DNA of 64,000 nt, from contig JAKFAO010000002.1 of NCBI GenBank assembly GCA_021527695.1, positions 248,001-312,000 on the forward strand, in the 5' to 3' direction. This document shows, piece by piece, positions 28,346 through 40,765 of this stretch. The position numbers were made by a program, and so were the translations under genes. How positions within the stretch are numbered: the stretch's first letter is position 1; each line of letters begins with the position of its first letter. The notes beneath the pieces were generated by a model. The model was not told the origin of the DNA. It did no database searches and was given only the letters and a program-made list of their open reading frames with translations. The stretch is from Naematelia aurantialba. Its lineage: Eukaryota > Basidiomycota > Tremellomycetes > Tremellales > Naemateliaceae.

Positions 28346-29226
28346 AATTCTGGAGTGATGACAGTCGGTGCAAGAACAAGGCAGTAGTGTGGCGAGTGCG
28401 AGTGTCTAAGACCTGAAGGAGGCCATGTCGCCATTTTGAGGGCAACATCGCACCTTCCTTGGCCTTCGAACGGGTCGCACCTACTCCCCGTAGCGCCCCG
28501 CTATGACGCACACAAGAGTCATTGGCGACTTCGCTCGGCCTTCTTGGCTGCGCATTTGGCAAAACCAAACGATGCCTTCTGGATGACGATACGTTCGTTC
28601 TAGACTCCACTGGCGTCTATGCTTTGTGAACCAACGCTCCAACTCTACCAGCTTCTTTCTCTCGCCTTCTCCACTGTATGCAGAGGCGATACCCTCTTGG
28701 CGCATAGTATTCTTAATCGTCCATCAAAGCACTCTTCAACCAGTCTACTCCGCAGTACCATTCCCCACAGGCATGACCAGGGCTTCCCGAGCAGCCATAT
28801 CAAAACAGCTTCGAAGGCTCTGACGGTCTGGCCGTTGTATACGATGACTTCGTACTTTCACCTCCAACGTCTTCCATTCAATCGAATTCATAGGATGGGC
28901 GAGCTAGACGAAGATGGTAACACTAGTCTGACCGGCCACTTTGCCACTCACTGCTGCGCTCATGCCATCTATGGAATCGGTCTTCCATGCTGTCTAGGTA
29001 TTTATTGATGACCAAGAGGCCAAGGTTGACTGATCGCTGTACATCGGATTCCCTCGAAACGCTCCAGTAGGCCGAGTGGAATGCATGTGCTGCCTCATTC
29101 GTCCCTCCTCGTGACGGGGTATAATTGTTCCGGCCGGCGCTCCGGGCCGGCGCGTTTCAATGTTGACCAATGGATTCATGCTTGAATCGCATCGATCATC
29201 CACAAGTCGTCACTTTTCTTTCGACC
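28346..29226. other. Gap of about 880 bp
   Basis: Short overlapping frames on both strands but no recognisable protein. Probably holds divergent promoters for the minus-strand gene at 28345 and the flavocytochrome gene at 29227. A hairpin-like GGCCGGCGCTCCGGGCCGGCG lies near 29131. Confidence 0.4.
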
Positions 29227-31936
29227 ATGGGGTCATTTCTGCGGTCGCCAGTGACGAGGCTGTTCAGGCAGTCGAGTGTCCAGGCGGGAAGACGGCATGC
29301 ATGGAGCTCAGCGTTGCCCAGACCGAGCGAACGGCCGTACCTCGCCGTAATCGCCGGTGCGACAGTGGTAGGAGGGGTGAGTGGACTCGGTAGCAATAGG
29401 AGAAGAGTGAAGGTGGGCCGAGTGCTGATGGAGACACGAGTAGGTGTTAGTCTGGACGTCACGGAGGATTCAGCTCGATGCAGCGGCCGACTCTGATCCG
29501 AAAGCTCGAGACCCGTCGTTCAAGCTGCAGACCAATTCTGCACCGGGGCCCAATGCGGTCGACGGGGCCGGGAAGTATATCTCGATGGACGAGGTGTCGA
29601 GCCATAATCTCGCGCACGATGCCTGGGTCGTCGTGGATGGGAAAGTCTACGAGTGAGTGCAAATCTACTGGTTAGAGTGAAGTCTACTGGTTAGAGTGAA
29701 GTCTACTGGTTAGAGTGAAGTCCTCTGGTTAGAGTGAAATCCACTGGTTAGAGGGAAGTGCGTGTCGTCGACTCGAACCACGCTGGGAAGAGGGAAGAGC
29801 GAAGAAAGCTAGAGATCACGGCATAGAAGATCTGGTAGGCTGACCTCACAGCGTTACCCACTTCCACAAATTCCACCCCGGCGGAGCAGCCGTCATCGTC
29901 TCCAATGCCGGGCGAGACGTGACGTGAGTCGGCTGTCTGAAAACCCACCCAGTTCCGAATAAGTTAACCCCTTCTGATCCACACGCCGTAGGGAGCTGTT
30001 CCGGCCCATTCATCCCCCAGATACCCTGGAGAAGTACCTTGCGCCTGAGGATTACAAGGGCAACATCGATCCCAAAGAGGCTGCTGCGGCAAGTTACTCT
30101 CTGTCCCTCTTCCTTCCTTTCTTCCTTCCTTCCTTCCTTCCTTCCTTCCTTCCTTCCTTCCTCCCTTCCTTCCTTCCTTCCTTCCTTCCTTCCTTCCTTC
30201 CTTCCTTCCTGCCTCCCTTCCTCCCTTTCTTTCTTTCGTCCTTCGTGCCCACTATATCACCGTTACCACTGGATGCTAGACGGGTTGCTAATCGAAATCC
30301 CCACCAATAGGCAAATGCGGCATACGCAGCGGAGCAGCAGCGGATAGAAGATGCTCGGAACGCGCTACCACCCGTCGAGACCATGCTGTCACTCGACGAG
30401 CTACAAGTGAGACTTATTCCATCACCCTCTCTCTCTCTTTCCCAGCCGTGAGGCTGAGACTGACGTATGCAGGCAGCCGCCGAGTCATTCATGAGCCCAA
30501 GAATACAGAATTACTACGGCGCAGCGGCGCTTGATGGCTACACCCTCCAGGACAATCGGAGTGCGTTCCGCAAATGCCGGCTGTTGCCGAGGGTGATGCG
30601 CGATGTGTCGAGTGTCTCACCGCAGACGACTGTGTTCGGCGTACCATCGGCATTGCCGATCTATGTCTCCCCTGCATCCAATGCCCTTCTTGGTCACCCC
30701 GATGGGGAACTGAACATCACCCGAGGGGTATGTATCGTTATATGAGAGGAGCAGACATGCAAACGGCTCACGCTGACGATCGCCCAGGCAGGACGAACAG
30801 GTATTGTGCAGGGTGTATCAGCGGCCGCGTCGTTCCCCCTGAGCGATATTCTCGACGAACGCGATGCGATAAACGAGGAGCTCGCAGAAGAGGGAACGAA
30901 GATGGGCTTAGTGTATCAGGTGTACCTGCGAACGGACCGCTCAAAGACCGAGCCTCTGGTCCGTGAGGCCGTCTCGCGTGGAGTCCAGTGCGTCCTCACG
31001 TTGAATCCACAGCTTGACCTTAGTTCCTTCAAAGTGGGCGAGTGGGTAAATGGGTGTGCTAACTGCTATACGTTAACAGAGCACTGCTTTTGACAGTAGA
31101 CACAAACGTCCTAGGGTTCCGCCAATCGACTGAGAAGATCAAAGGCACAACCGGCGATGTCTCACCCGGAGTGCGCATGGCTCCGTTCACTGACTGGCCA
31201 GAGTATCACGATGCGCGGCAGTCGTGGAACGATTTAGCGTGGCTTAAGGAGATTGCTGGTGATGTGCCGATTTACCTCAAGGGAGTGTGTCATATCGACG
31301 TGGGTAATTTCTTGTCTCTGTTGCCGTCATTCCTCCTTCCTCGTTTCCCTTCCTCCGTCTTACCCTCTTTGTTGCATCGCTCTGTCTTCATGCTCTCAGG
31401 TTGCAGGCGCTCAGACTGACGTGTTTCAGGATGTTCGGCTAGTGAGAGACCACAAGTTGGCAGGCTGTATTCTTTCAAATCACGTATGTGTTCGATGACT
31501 CTCGTGGACGTCTGAGTCTGCTGATAACAAGGTAGGGTGGGAGACAATTAGATCAAGCCAGAACAGGATTCGACAGCCTCCGATCCATCCATGCAGAGGA
31601 TCCACAGCTGCTAAAGGACGTGGAAGTTTACATCGACGGTGGGATCCGTAGAGGCACAGACGTGCTTCAGGCCCTTGCATTTGGTGCCAGAGGAGTCGGC
31701 CTCGGGAGACCATTCTTGTGGTCTCAGGCGGCCTATGGTGAGAAGGGAGTCATCAGAGCTATCAGAAGTGAGTCGTCTCCTTCAGCACTTTGACGGAACA
31801 TCCGGTTTTGGTCAGAAGCTGATGATGATCAGTCCTGGAGGACGAGATTGTCATGGGGATGAGGCTGTTAGGAATCACCAAAATCGACCAAATCACACCG
31901 GGCATGGTCGAGTGTCTGCAGGAGATGTGGAAGTGA
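29227..31936 (+). CDS. CYB2: Flavocytochrome b2, L-lactate dehydrogenase (cytochrome)
   Basis: Oxidises L-lactate to pyruvate and passes electrons to cytochrome c in the mitochondrial intermembrane space. About nine exons. The N-terminus from ATG 29227 (MGSFLRSPVTRLFRQ) is a basic presequence followed by a hydrophobic AVIAGATVVGG, a bipartite import signal. The cytochrome b5 domain has ISMDEVSSHNLAHDAWVVVD and both heme ligands (FHKFHPGG and RPIHPPDTLEKYLAP). The FMN alpha-hydroxyacid oxidase domain has FGVPSALPIYVSPASN, VPIYLKGV, then the split active-site motif SNH-GGRQLDQ (catalytic His and Arg across an intron) and VYIDGGIRRGTDVLQAL...GVGLGRPFLW. It ends ...CLQEMWK with TGA at 31934-31936. 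Length and order agree with yeast Cyb2. Two introns carry tandem repeats. Confidence 0.93.
29661..29758. repeat. Minisatellite in the second CYB2 intron
   Basis: Five imperfect copies of a 20-bp unit of the type TCTACTGGTTAGAGTGAAG follow the GTGAGT donor, the last two with substitutions. Confidence 0.9.
30106..30240. repeat. TTCC tetranucleotide microsatellite in a CYB2 intron
   Basis: About 30 TTCC units with a few CTCC/GCCT variants inside the intron after the DPKEAAA exon. The intron is therefore much longer than its neighbours. Confidence 0.92.
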
Positions 31937-32531
31937 GCATGAGGCGATCAAACAGTATTAGTAGTATCATCTATGGCATGCACTACTGCCCCGGTGCCAC
32001 ATTTGCCGCCGTGCTATAACGCCGTTCCGGTCGCCGCGGGATGTGTGATGTTTTGGCTTTGTTTTGGGTGTTCGCGGTACCATTTTTTTCCCTGAAATCC
32101 TTTCGACGAGCCAGTTGCTGCGATTTGCGACTTTTGAAGCGGTGTTACTACTGTTCCATCACCAACCTCTTGGCGTCTCCTCCCTCTCCCCCCCCTCTCC
32201 TCCTTCACAGACTTCTTTCACCCTCATCTACATCGGCGACCATCAGCCATTCCAGAAATAACGCCGTGGACGAGAGTGGCTGGCACCATCGGGGCGTAAC
32301 ACGTGAACGACAAAGGGCGGGACTGAGCACAGCCGCCGCCGCTCAATACACCAACCTCTCTCCTCGAACTGTGACATTTGCGATTCGTCGTCTCGACCCC
32401 GCTCTCAACCTAGACGTTCAACGACCACCTCCTACTTACATTCCATCTGCGCGTCGTCCCTGCGTGGTCCCGTCCCTGCGTCATCCTCAATCTCCTGAGC
32501 AAAGTCGCAACGCGTCACCCCTCGACGCGCC
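31937..32531. other. Gap of about 595 bp between CYB2 and ROT1
   Basis: Both flanking genes point right, so this holds the CYB2 terminator and the ROT1 promoter. The stretch at 32150-32230 is pyrimidine-rich (CTCCCTCTCCCCCCC), common in fungal promoters. No gene seen. Confidence 0.5.
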
Positions 32532-33561
32532 ATGATGATCGCCATCCTCTCACTGACACTTTCCTTCCTCGTGCTGGCGCGCGCAGATCCCGATCTCAGT
32601 TCAGCCAACAACCTCACCTCGCTCTATGGGACCTGGTCCTCCAATTCAGCGATCTCAACCGGTGGTGTGAGCTGCGCTACCCTCCCTACCGTGCTACGCA
32701 CCACTGACCCTAGGCAGGACTTTTGCACACCAGCAGAAAACACGTTTACCTACCCAAACAACACCGGCATCTCCTATTCCTTGTATGTGCTCTCACCGCT
32801 ATCTATTCTCCCTGGGCCGCATTGCGTATCCTGTGGCTCTTTCGGCAGCCAGCCTTCCATCCAGCCACGCGTTGCGCAGCCGGGGCAATACCTGACCGTT
32901 CGTGTAGCACCGACGATGGGTTCTTCGAGGAAGCCCAGTATCGGTACACCTCAAACGCTTCCAATCCATCATGTATCCAGGCGACCATTTTCTTCCAACA
33001 CGGCACGTTCCACTTGAACGATAACGGCTCGATCACCCTCTACCCCTTCGGCTCGGACGGCCGCATCCAAGTTCAAGACCCTTGTGCAGCAGTCACAAAT
33101 ATCATCACATACTACGACCAACAGGTGAGCTGACTTGGCGTTGGTGAGCTGCCTCCGCTGACGGGCACAGACCATATACTCGGATTGGGGGATTCAAGTG
33201 GACCTGGGAACGGCCAACTATGTCCTTAAGATGAACCGCTTCGACGGCGCAAAGATGCCTCCGGTAAGTCAATGAATGCGCGCCCTGGCTCGCTCTCGTC
33301 TGCAAGCGGAATGCGTCAAGTACTGACGGGATTCAGATGTACCTTCTCGCACGACCGCCAAACATGTTGCCCACACAGATCCTCACTGGCGTGAATGCGT
33401 CAGGCCAGACCGTAGCCCGGAAACGCTCAACGACGGATGTCTCACGATTATGGAAGCGGAGTGCTGCGCCAGAACGGATAAGCGCGAGAGAAGGCGTGTT
33501 ATTCGGCGCAACGGCGCTGGGCGTCACTACCGCAATGTTGGCGGGGATTGGACTCTTCTGA
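32532..33561 (+). CDS. ROT1: ROT1, ER chaperone for cell-wall and glycoprotein folding
   Basis: Rot1 is an essential fungal ER membrane protein needed for beta-1,6-glucan synthesis and glycoprotein folding. ATG at 32532 starts a signal peptide (MMIAILSLTLSFLVLARA). The family motif LYGTWSSNS follows, then NNTGISYSF joined across an intron (GTATGT donor near 32785, acceptor near 32910) to TDDGFFEEAQYRY, SNPSCIQATIFFQHGTF, NGSITLYPFGSDGR and DPC. Two more short introns lead to IYSDWGIQVDLGTANYVLKMNRFDG. The C-terminal anchor is GVLFGATALGVTTAMLAGIGLF. Length (about 255 residues), the paired Cys residues and the anchor match the family. The C-terminus is very short after the membrane span, as in yeast. 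Confidence 0.93.
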
Positions 33562-34084
33562 GGTGTTGGGAACCATCACAGAGGGCGGCGGAATAGAAGG
33601 CGTAGGCCGGTGGGCACATGGCATAGTCTGTATAGCAGACGCGGGATTGAAGAGCGTCGAGGCGAGGCTTATGAAGGACGGCAGAGACACCATCAGGGAG
33701 TAGGAGCAGGAACTCGAGGCGCAGCGCGTCAGGAGGCGCATTCATGACGGACACTTTCAGTTGACTTGTTGGCCCCTGGCCTTATACCCAATTACATGCA
33801 CGCATTACGATTTGCGCGCACGCTGTGTGCTGCAGCTCGTTGGTAGCGAGAGGAGGGAAGGCACAAGGCGAGGCAGTGTGGCTAAGACGTAAGATGCGAT
33901 GGCGCCATGCTGGATAACCTCCACTTCTGTTTTGATTTTTTGTGTTTCTGCACAAACGTGCAGGGACATACATCCATTGACATCTTCCACCTAGACCTTG
34001 CCGTTTGTGTCCCGCCGCACTGGGCCATTAAAGACGGGAAGCACTTGGGGAACCGTACAGAGCACTCGCAGTGCAGGTACCAAG
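33562..34084. other. Gap of about 520 bp between ROT1 and MRI1
   Basis: Both genes read rightward, so this holds a terminator and a promoter. No gene or repeat was recognised. Confidence 0.45.
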
Positions 34085-36576
34085 ATGGTCGCGCAGGCTC
34101 CATCTGGGAAAGCGCCGTTGCCGGAAATGATGACTTCGATCCGGCTGTCCAAGTCGGGCGAAGTAGAGATTGTCGACCAGCTTCTCCTCCCGTCAGTTTT
34201 TCAGTCTATCCGGAATCAACACGGCGTGCTGCAGGAACTGTACACCATGCAGGAAGACGTTGTAGGCAGGAACTGTGTTTGGGGAGGCGCGGTGTTCTAG
34301 GCAGGCGCGGCGTTCTAGGCAGGGACGGTGTTCTCATTGAACACTGGATGGAGGGTTGCTGGATGGCTGAAGCTGACGAGGACGGTAGACACGAGGTGCA
34401 CTGGTTGAAGATCGCGACCCCAGAACAAGCGTTTGAAGCTATCAAGTCGATGAAGGTGAGTGCGACCTTGCCGTGCTCCTTCTCCTGCTCCCGCCTCATC
34501 CCTCCCTGCTCCGCTTCCCTGCTTCCCGTCCAGCCACAGTCGTTTGGCGGTACGCTATAGAAGGAGAAGTAGGCTGATCCTGCAGATCCGAGGCGCGCCA
34601 GCCATCGCCTCTCTGGCCGCGCTGTCTCTCCGCTCGCACCTCTCGCAGCCCGCTTTAGCTCCCTTCCAGACCGTCTCGGAGGCCCGAGACCACCTCCTCC
34701 CGCTGTGCGACTACCTCCAGTCCTCGCGGCCTACAGCGGTGAACCTCGGCGAGGCGATGGACCGTGTCCGCGTGCTGCTTGTACGCCACCACAATGGCGA
34801 GTCGGGCGACACAGGCGTCTCGGGGGCTGTGACGCCTCAAGGTGTGGTGGACGAGGTCAAGGCGCTGTGTCTGCGGGTGTTCGAAGAGGACTTGGCACGC
34901 TGTCGCGAGATGGGCAGGATCGGCGCCGAGTGGCTGTGGCGGAAACGTGCCAGCACCGGCCCCAGCTCCACGTCCAGTGGTGCTGGGGAAGGCAGGGCAA
35001 AGACCGGGCTCAAAGTCATCACCGTCTGCAACACTGGGAGTCTCGCTACCTCGGTGAGTCACTCTTGCTTGCTCGGCTTGGCTATCGGCTTGGCTGGGTT
35101 ATTGCCTCGTCTGGCGGACAGTTGATGACTGCCGCTCACGGGCAGCTCCAGAGGCGAGCGCGAGGACTCGGCGCTGACAACGGGTGGGCAGGGCTACGGC
35201 ACAGCGATTGGAGTGATCACGTCGCTGTTTGAGACGTCCCATCTGGACACGGCATATTATGCCCAGACTACACCGTATCACCAAGGATCACGGCTCACCT
35301 CGCTTGAGCTCACTACGCTTCAAGTCCCGGCTTGTATGATCTGTGCGTCGTCTCATCCGCAGCGCACTTGGTAACGCACTTGGCAATCGCACTTCCACTT
35401 CCTACTACTTCTACTCCAACTTTCCACTTACCCTCTCCCTCTCCCACCTCGCCTCCTGGGTCCGGGTTTCTCTACTCCTTGCCTCGTTTTTCCCATGTCG
35501 TAAATTGTGTCCCACGCCGCATCGATCCCTGCTCGGCACGTGCTTCGTGGCTCACCCGATAGGCGATACCATGCTTGGCAGCCTGATGCAGCACGAAGAC
35601 ATTGACGGCGTCATCGTCGGTGCGGACCGGATCGTTGCCAACGGAGACACAGCCAACAAGGTACGGATCTGCTATACCTTGGCTTGTCGCGCAGCGCTCG
35701 CTCGGCGCGGGCTTGCGACTTGAGACGCGAGCTCCGAGGCGCGGGGTATGATCAGGAACTGACGGCTGGCGTATAGATCGGGACATATCAGGCCGCAGTG
35801 CTTGCGCAGCGACACAACGTGCCTTTCATGGTGGTCGCGCCGGTGGCGACGGTCGACCTCTCTCTCCAAACGGGCGACGAGTGAGATTTACTCTTATATC
35901 TCGTTCCTTCACCCCTCCCGCTAGTCGCTGCACCGCCTCGTCCTGTTAATACAATTGTCAATCACCGTACTGTTACTACAATCGGCAGTCACCGTACTCA
36001 GGCTAGACCAGACCAGACCAGACCAGACCAGACCAGACCCGGCGCTAACGCACTCAGAATCCACATCGAGCACCGCCCAGCCATCGAGGCCACCCTCGTG
36101 CGTGGCCGTAACGTCCAGACCGGCGAGCTGTCTGTCGTGCGCATCACGCCGGAAGGCGTGGGCGAGGGCAAGGAACGGTGGCAGCAAGTGTACAATCCCA
36201 GCTTTGACGTTACCCCGGCCGAGCTTATCAGTACGTTCTCAGTCGGCTCAGAGGTTCTTGTCTCCGCTTTCTCCGCTCCATGGGCTCCCTGGGCTCGCTG
36301 TTCTCGTTGCTCTTCCTCTGTCTGCCTTGCTGCCAATCGCCCCTCTTCTCCCCCCACGCCTCGCCACTCGGGCCGGTCCCCTCATTTCCCTCGCTCCACA
36401 ATGTTCCTCTTCGTTCGCTGCTGTATCATCAGATCCCGCTCCACTATCCTCCTCTTCCATCGTTGCTCTGCATCGCAAGGTCCCAGGCTGACATGTCAGG
36501 CTGTATCGTCACGGAGAAGGGTGTGGCGGAGCGGATAGAGGGGCAAACGAGCATAGATGTAGCTAGTATCTGCTAA
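34085..36576 (+). CDS. MRI1: Methylthioribose-1-phosphate isomerase
   Basis: Converts methylthioribose-1-phosphate to methylthioribulose-1-phosphate in the methionine salvage pathway; cytosolic. Start ATG 34085, or 34121 if translation begins at MTSIRLSK. The first intron (34192-34388) joins IVDQLLLP to [22 protein letters not shown]. Then come [96 protein letters not shown] (catalytic Asp region), [14 protein letters not shown], and a C-terminal [12 protein letters not shown] and IVTEKG. These are signatures of the eIF2B-like isomerase family. The central region has an extra Ser/Gly insert. Stop TAA 36574-36576, 92 bp from the convergent PEX6 stop. Confidence 0.92.
34281..34335. repeat. Short minisatellite in the first MRI1 intron
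   Basis: Three imperfect copies of an 18-bp unit, GGCGCGGTGTTCTAGGCA, lie inside intron 1. Confidence 0.8.
36005..36038. repeat. GACCA pentanucleotide repeat in an MRI1 intron
   Basis: Seven tandem copies of GACCA shortly before the acceptor of the exon beginning [13 protein letters not shown]. Confidence 0.9.
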
Positions 36577-36668
36577 TGCATCGCATCGCATCGCGTCTGC
36601 CGTATTATTACCTGACCGTAGCCTGGCGGCGGTAGACCATTATCCTTCCGTGAACCCACAACACCTAC

Positions 36669-39600
36669 CTACGCCTTGCCAATCTCAAAAGCCTGAAATT
36701 CCCTCTGCACACTCTCGTAATGCCGCATCTCCTCCCCACTGACACTCGGTACCAGCCTCTCCAACGCCTCTTCAAAGTCCCTCTGTGATACTCTAACGTC
36801 CATCTCCTGCTTGCTCGCCATGGTGGCCAGGTAAAACTGCGGTGTGAGCGGGTGCGGAAAGGCATGTGGCGGCGGCGTGGAATTGAGCTCGGCGATACGG
36901 GCGTCGACAGCCTCGGCCTTGCGCGTCATAGCGCGCAGCATGGCGTCTGAGCACAAGGCGTAAAAGTCGGCACCCGTGTAGTTGAAAGGACATTGGTCTG
37001 CTATCTCCCGCAGATCAAGCTCGGGATCCAGCGCGAATTTTCTGGTGAGAGCCTGCAAGATACCCAATTGCGCTTCGTGCGTCGTCGCTACAGACAGGTA
37101 GAGCATACGGTCAAACCTCCCCGGTCGTAGAAGAGCAGGGTCCAGCAGGTCAGGCCGGTTCGTAGCTCCCATGACAAACACGTCGCCGCCTGTCCCACTC
37201 GACATCCCATCGAGCTCTGCGAGTAACTGCGAAACAATCCGGTCCATCACGCCGCCAGAGTCGCCTTGGTTGCCCCGCCGCGGCGCGACCGAGTCCAGCT
37301 CGTCCATGAATATCACACAAGGCGCAGCATCTCGAGCACGTTGAAAGATCCGCCGCACATTTGCCTCCGACTCGCCAATATACATGTTGAGCAGTTCAGG
37401 CCCTTTGACAGAAAAAAAGTTGAGAGAGCAACTTGTCGCCACCGCTTTCGCGAGCAGAGTCTTGCCCGTACCGGGGGGGCCATAAAGAAGAATGCCTGGA
37501 CGCGGGGAGTGAGCCATGATCCTGGCTCGCGGAACGGAATCGATAAACGCCGGAACACATATAACTCACCAGATCGCTTCTTCAAGCCGTCCCCAAACAG
37601 CTCCGGCCGCTCTAGAGGAAGCTGAATGGTATCGAGAATCTCCTTCTTGACGCTCTGCAAGCCCCCAACATCGTCCCACGACACCTGCGGTATCTTCGGC
37701 GCACCGATACTATCTGAATAGCTGGATCGAGCAGTATCCAGGGCAACATTGACGTCAGCCGCTGTCACGCTGATGCCGGCGAGTTGGACAGCGTTGGCTG
37801 AGCGGACTGCGGTTTTCATCGCGCGTTGCAGAGATAGGTCTTGGGCGTGGAGGCACAATGAGGCGAGATCGACTGGAAGGAGAGCAGCAGTCTGACGAGC
37901 GATTTGTTGTAGAGATATGTCGGGCGCCAGAGGGTGATCAGCGAATAGAGTTTTCAGAATGGTCATCCGCTCCAGCTCATTGGGAGCCTGGTGTACCATT
38001 AGCCTTTGCGGCCAGAAATCGCCATTAGACTGACCTCAAGCTTGATGTCATGCTTGAAGACTCCACCAATCTCAGCGGCTAAGCTGTCTTCATCCCCACA
38101 AGTTCCGATCATGATGCACGGCCAACCCGTCTCCATACTTGCCGCACGTAGCTCCGCTAAAGCATCCTCTAACACGATGACGGCCGGCGGAGAGCGTCCA
38201 GACGCACTGCTCTCAGATTTCTTCGCGAGATATTCCACGTGCTTGATGAAAAGAATACACGGCGCGCAAGTCTTGGCTTTGGCAACTTTGGTGGCAATCG
38301 TTCCCGAGAGCAGGCCCTGGGTGTCCCCAATAATGTCAAGGCATTCCACCTAACCTCGTTAACTGTGTTTCCTCGTCAGCCCAGAGGGATAGAATTACCT
38401 CGACAATATTCATGCCAGTCTCGTCGGCCACTGATTTGACCAAACTAGTCTTCCCTCCACCAGGTGGACCCTTCACAAGCAACGAGAGCGGTAAGAAATT
38501 GACAAGCGAGGGAGAGGCGAATGACGACGTAAACAAGTTGCGCAGTCGAATCGCCGGCCCAGCAGAGAACGGTGCAGGCACGGGAACTGACCATCATTAA
38601 CGCTGAATGAAAATGACACAAGAAGACCCCACCTAAACCATGGCTCAGTCTATCATCGCCCCGCCTGCTGATTCGAGCTCGTTCCACTCCAGCAAGCGTC
38701 ATTCTCGTAACCCCTGTAGGACCGACATCAACATAGCAGCCGAGCTCCCCGGCTCGTGCTTTTGATGATGTTGAGGATCGAAAATCGTCTTCCAAGGGAA
38801 CGAGTGGCTCGAAAGACATGCCAGTAACGATGAAATATCCAACTGCAGTTGGTGAATGAGTCCGACGACTCAACGGAATCCCTCCGTCGGAGTCGGAATC
38901 GCTAGAAGTTGAGGATGCGACTCCATCCTCACCCATGGGTCTGTCCACCCAGATTGGCACAGAAATGACATCACCGCGCCTGACGATCTTCAATGAGGAT
39001 TCGCCCAATAGAGCATTCCTGTCGTTGTGTGGAGCTGAGAAATATTCTCGCAAGCCGGCAAGCCACGATCTCTCGTACCTTTTATCCGACACTTCAGGGG
39101 TAGCAATCCTAGACAGAGTGATCGCCTTGGACAAGGGTACGGTTGGCTCTCGCGCCCCGAACGAAGTGGGCTGTATGTAGACATCGGCATTTGAAACCGC
39201 ATATGATGGAAATAAGGCCCGGTATAATGCTGGCGGGATGATGACTGGATTCGCAGGGCTGCTCAAATCAGTTCCACTCGCGTGGTCGCAGACGCACATC
39301 TCAGCAGAGGCATCATCCAGCTGCTCCCAGGCTAAGGCTTTGAGAAGTCTACCGGTGCTGGGGGCGCCATCGACAGAAGTGGAGGACCGGAGTAATACCT
39401 GAGTATAGTCAGAAAATTTGTGCGGTAGCAGGACAGGGTACATACCCAGTCGCCTTCAAAAATTCCTGCTCTCCCAAGGCCACCAACTCCGAGCCAAATC
39501 ACATCCTCCCCAAGGTCATTAGTGCTCGAGCTCGGCCCAGCGGCTACGACCGGTGAGAACCTCGTGCCTTCCTCAATATGACCTTCCTCCAGATCGTCAA

Positions 39601-40595
39601 CTCTCGCCACTGGACTGGGGGGAGTGACAACCCTAGCTCCTCCAGGCCGAGGCGTGATGCTCCCGCTCGTCGAACTATAAAGCGAATGTCCGAGATCATC
39701 GCCATTCGTCAGCATCTCGCCGTCAGCCAAAGCCGCGGGTTGATGAAGAGATATGTCGAGCGAGGATGACAGGAATGTATCGGGGTCGAAATTGGCCATG
39801 GACAGGTGCGTGTGAGCCTGGCTGCTGGATGCCTCTGAAACCCCATCGTCTGAAACGTCGGAAGGCTTGCGATAAGGCTCGGAAGCGATTATGATTTTCG
39901 TGTCCGGCGTGAACACGCCTTGCTGAACAGGTTCGCACATGAGAACTCGATACCGTGAACCCGCATCCCCTGAACTTGGCAGCCCCTTGCCCTGTCTAAT
40001 GATTGTCCCGCCACGGGGGCGGCTGGTATCCGAAGTATAATCCCCATCCGCTACGCGGTTGCGCGGTTCAAGAGGAAAGAGATGGGAGATGTCCAGCCTG
40101 TCGTTTCGGTCCGGCACCTGGTCATCCTCAATGATCTGCTGGAGCACGGCAAGTGATAGCTTGATGGGCTGCTGAGGGTGAATCGTCACCTCGATTGTAG
40201 GGGGACAGTAAGCTGGCAAGGCAGCTGACGGCAGGTACAGAACGTCGATGTCAGACGTGCTGCTCTCCTGTACACCGTGAGTCCCGACGTGTAGGTGTGT
40301 TCTGATGATGGCAACTCACGTCATGTGATCTCTTGACCCAAATAGCCAGAGGTTCCGTGAGGTATCCCGGTATTCTCCTCTCTCGCGGCCATTTTACGAC
40401 TACACCGATGCAGTCCTCCTGTGCATCTTCTCCCTCCGCCCTGTTGTTGCGAGAACGAGCAAGTCGCTTCCACAAGTTTGAGGATGCGTATCCGTATAAT
40501 GGAGCGGCATGTTGTCCATCTGGCGAGTGGAGCAGTAGCTCTACCCTTGCTCCAATCCCTCGTCTCTTTGCGAAGCTGGAGACGGGTACAGGCAT
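36669..40595 (-). CDS. PEX6: Peroxisomal AAA ATPase Pex6
   Basis: With Pex1 it forms the hexameric motor that extracts the import receptor Pex5 from the peroxisome membrane. Start ATG 40595 ([12 protein letters not shown]); the long N-terminal domains run to about 38640. The D1 ATPase domain has Walker [13 protein letters not shown] (38480-38440) but a degenerate Walker [10 protein letters not shown], with Lys-His instead of Asp-Glu. The D2 domain has [60 protein letters not shown] and [21 protein letters not shown] degenerate D1 and intact D2 are typical of Pex6, and the [17 protein letters not shown] motif supports Pex6 rather than another AAA protein. Several introns; the joins around 38640-38590 and 38400 are not fully resolved. 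Confidence 0.92.
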
Positions 40596-40765
40596 GGCAT
40601 TGAAGATGAAGAGAGAGAGAGAGACGAAGAAAGAGATGCCCGGTTAAGCGGAACCCGAACGCGGCCACACGTGTCGTGGTCTGGGGCTCCGCACACAAGG
40701 TTTAGGCAGAGACGTTGAAGCGGATATGCTCTGGTGATGCTCGACTCTTGGACAATCTCAAAGCC

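Noticed and set aside
29760..29785. CGACTCGAACCACG resembling a tRNA B box on the minus strand
   Set aside because: No matching A box or cloverleaf was found around it, and it lies inside a CYB2 intron.
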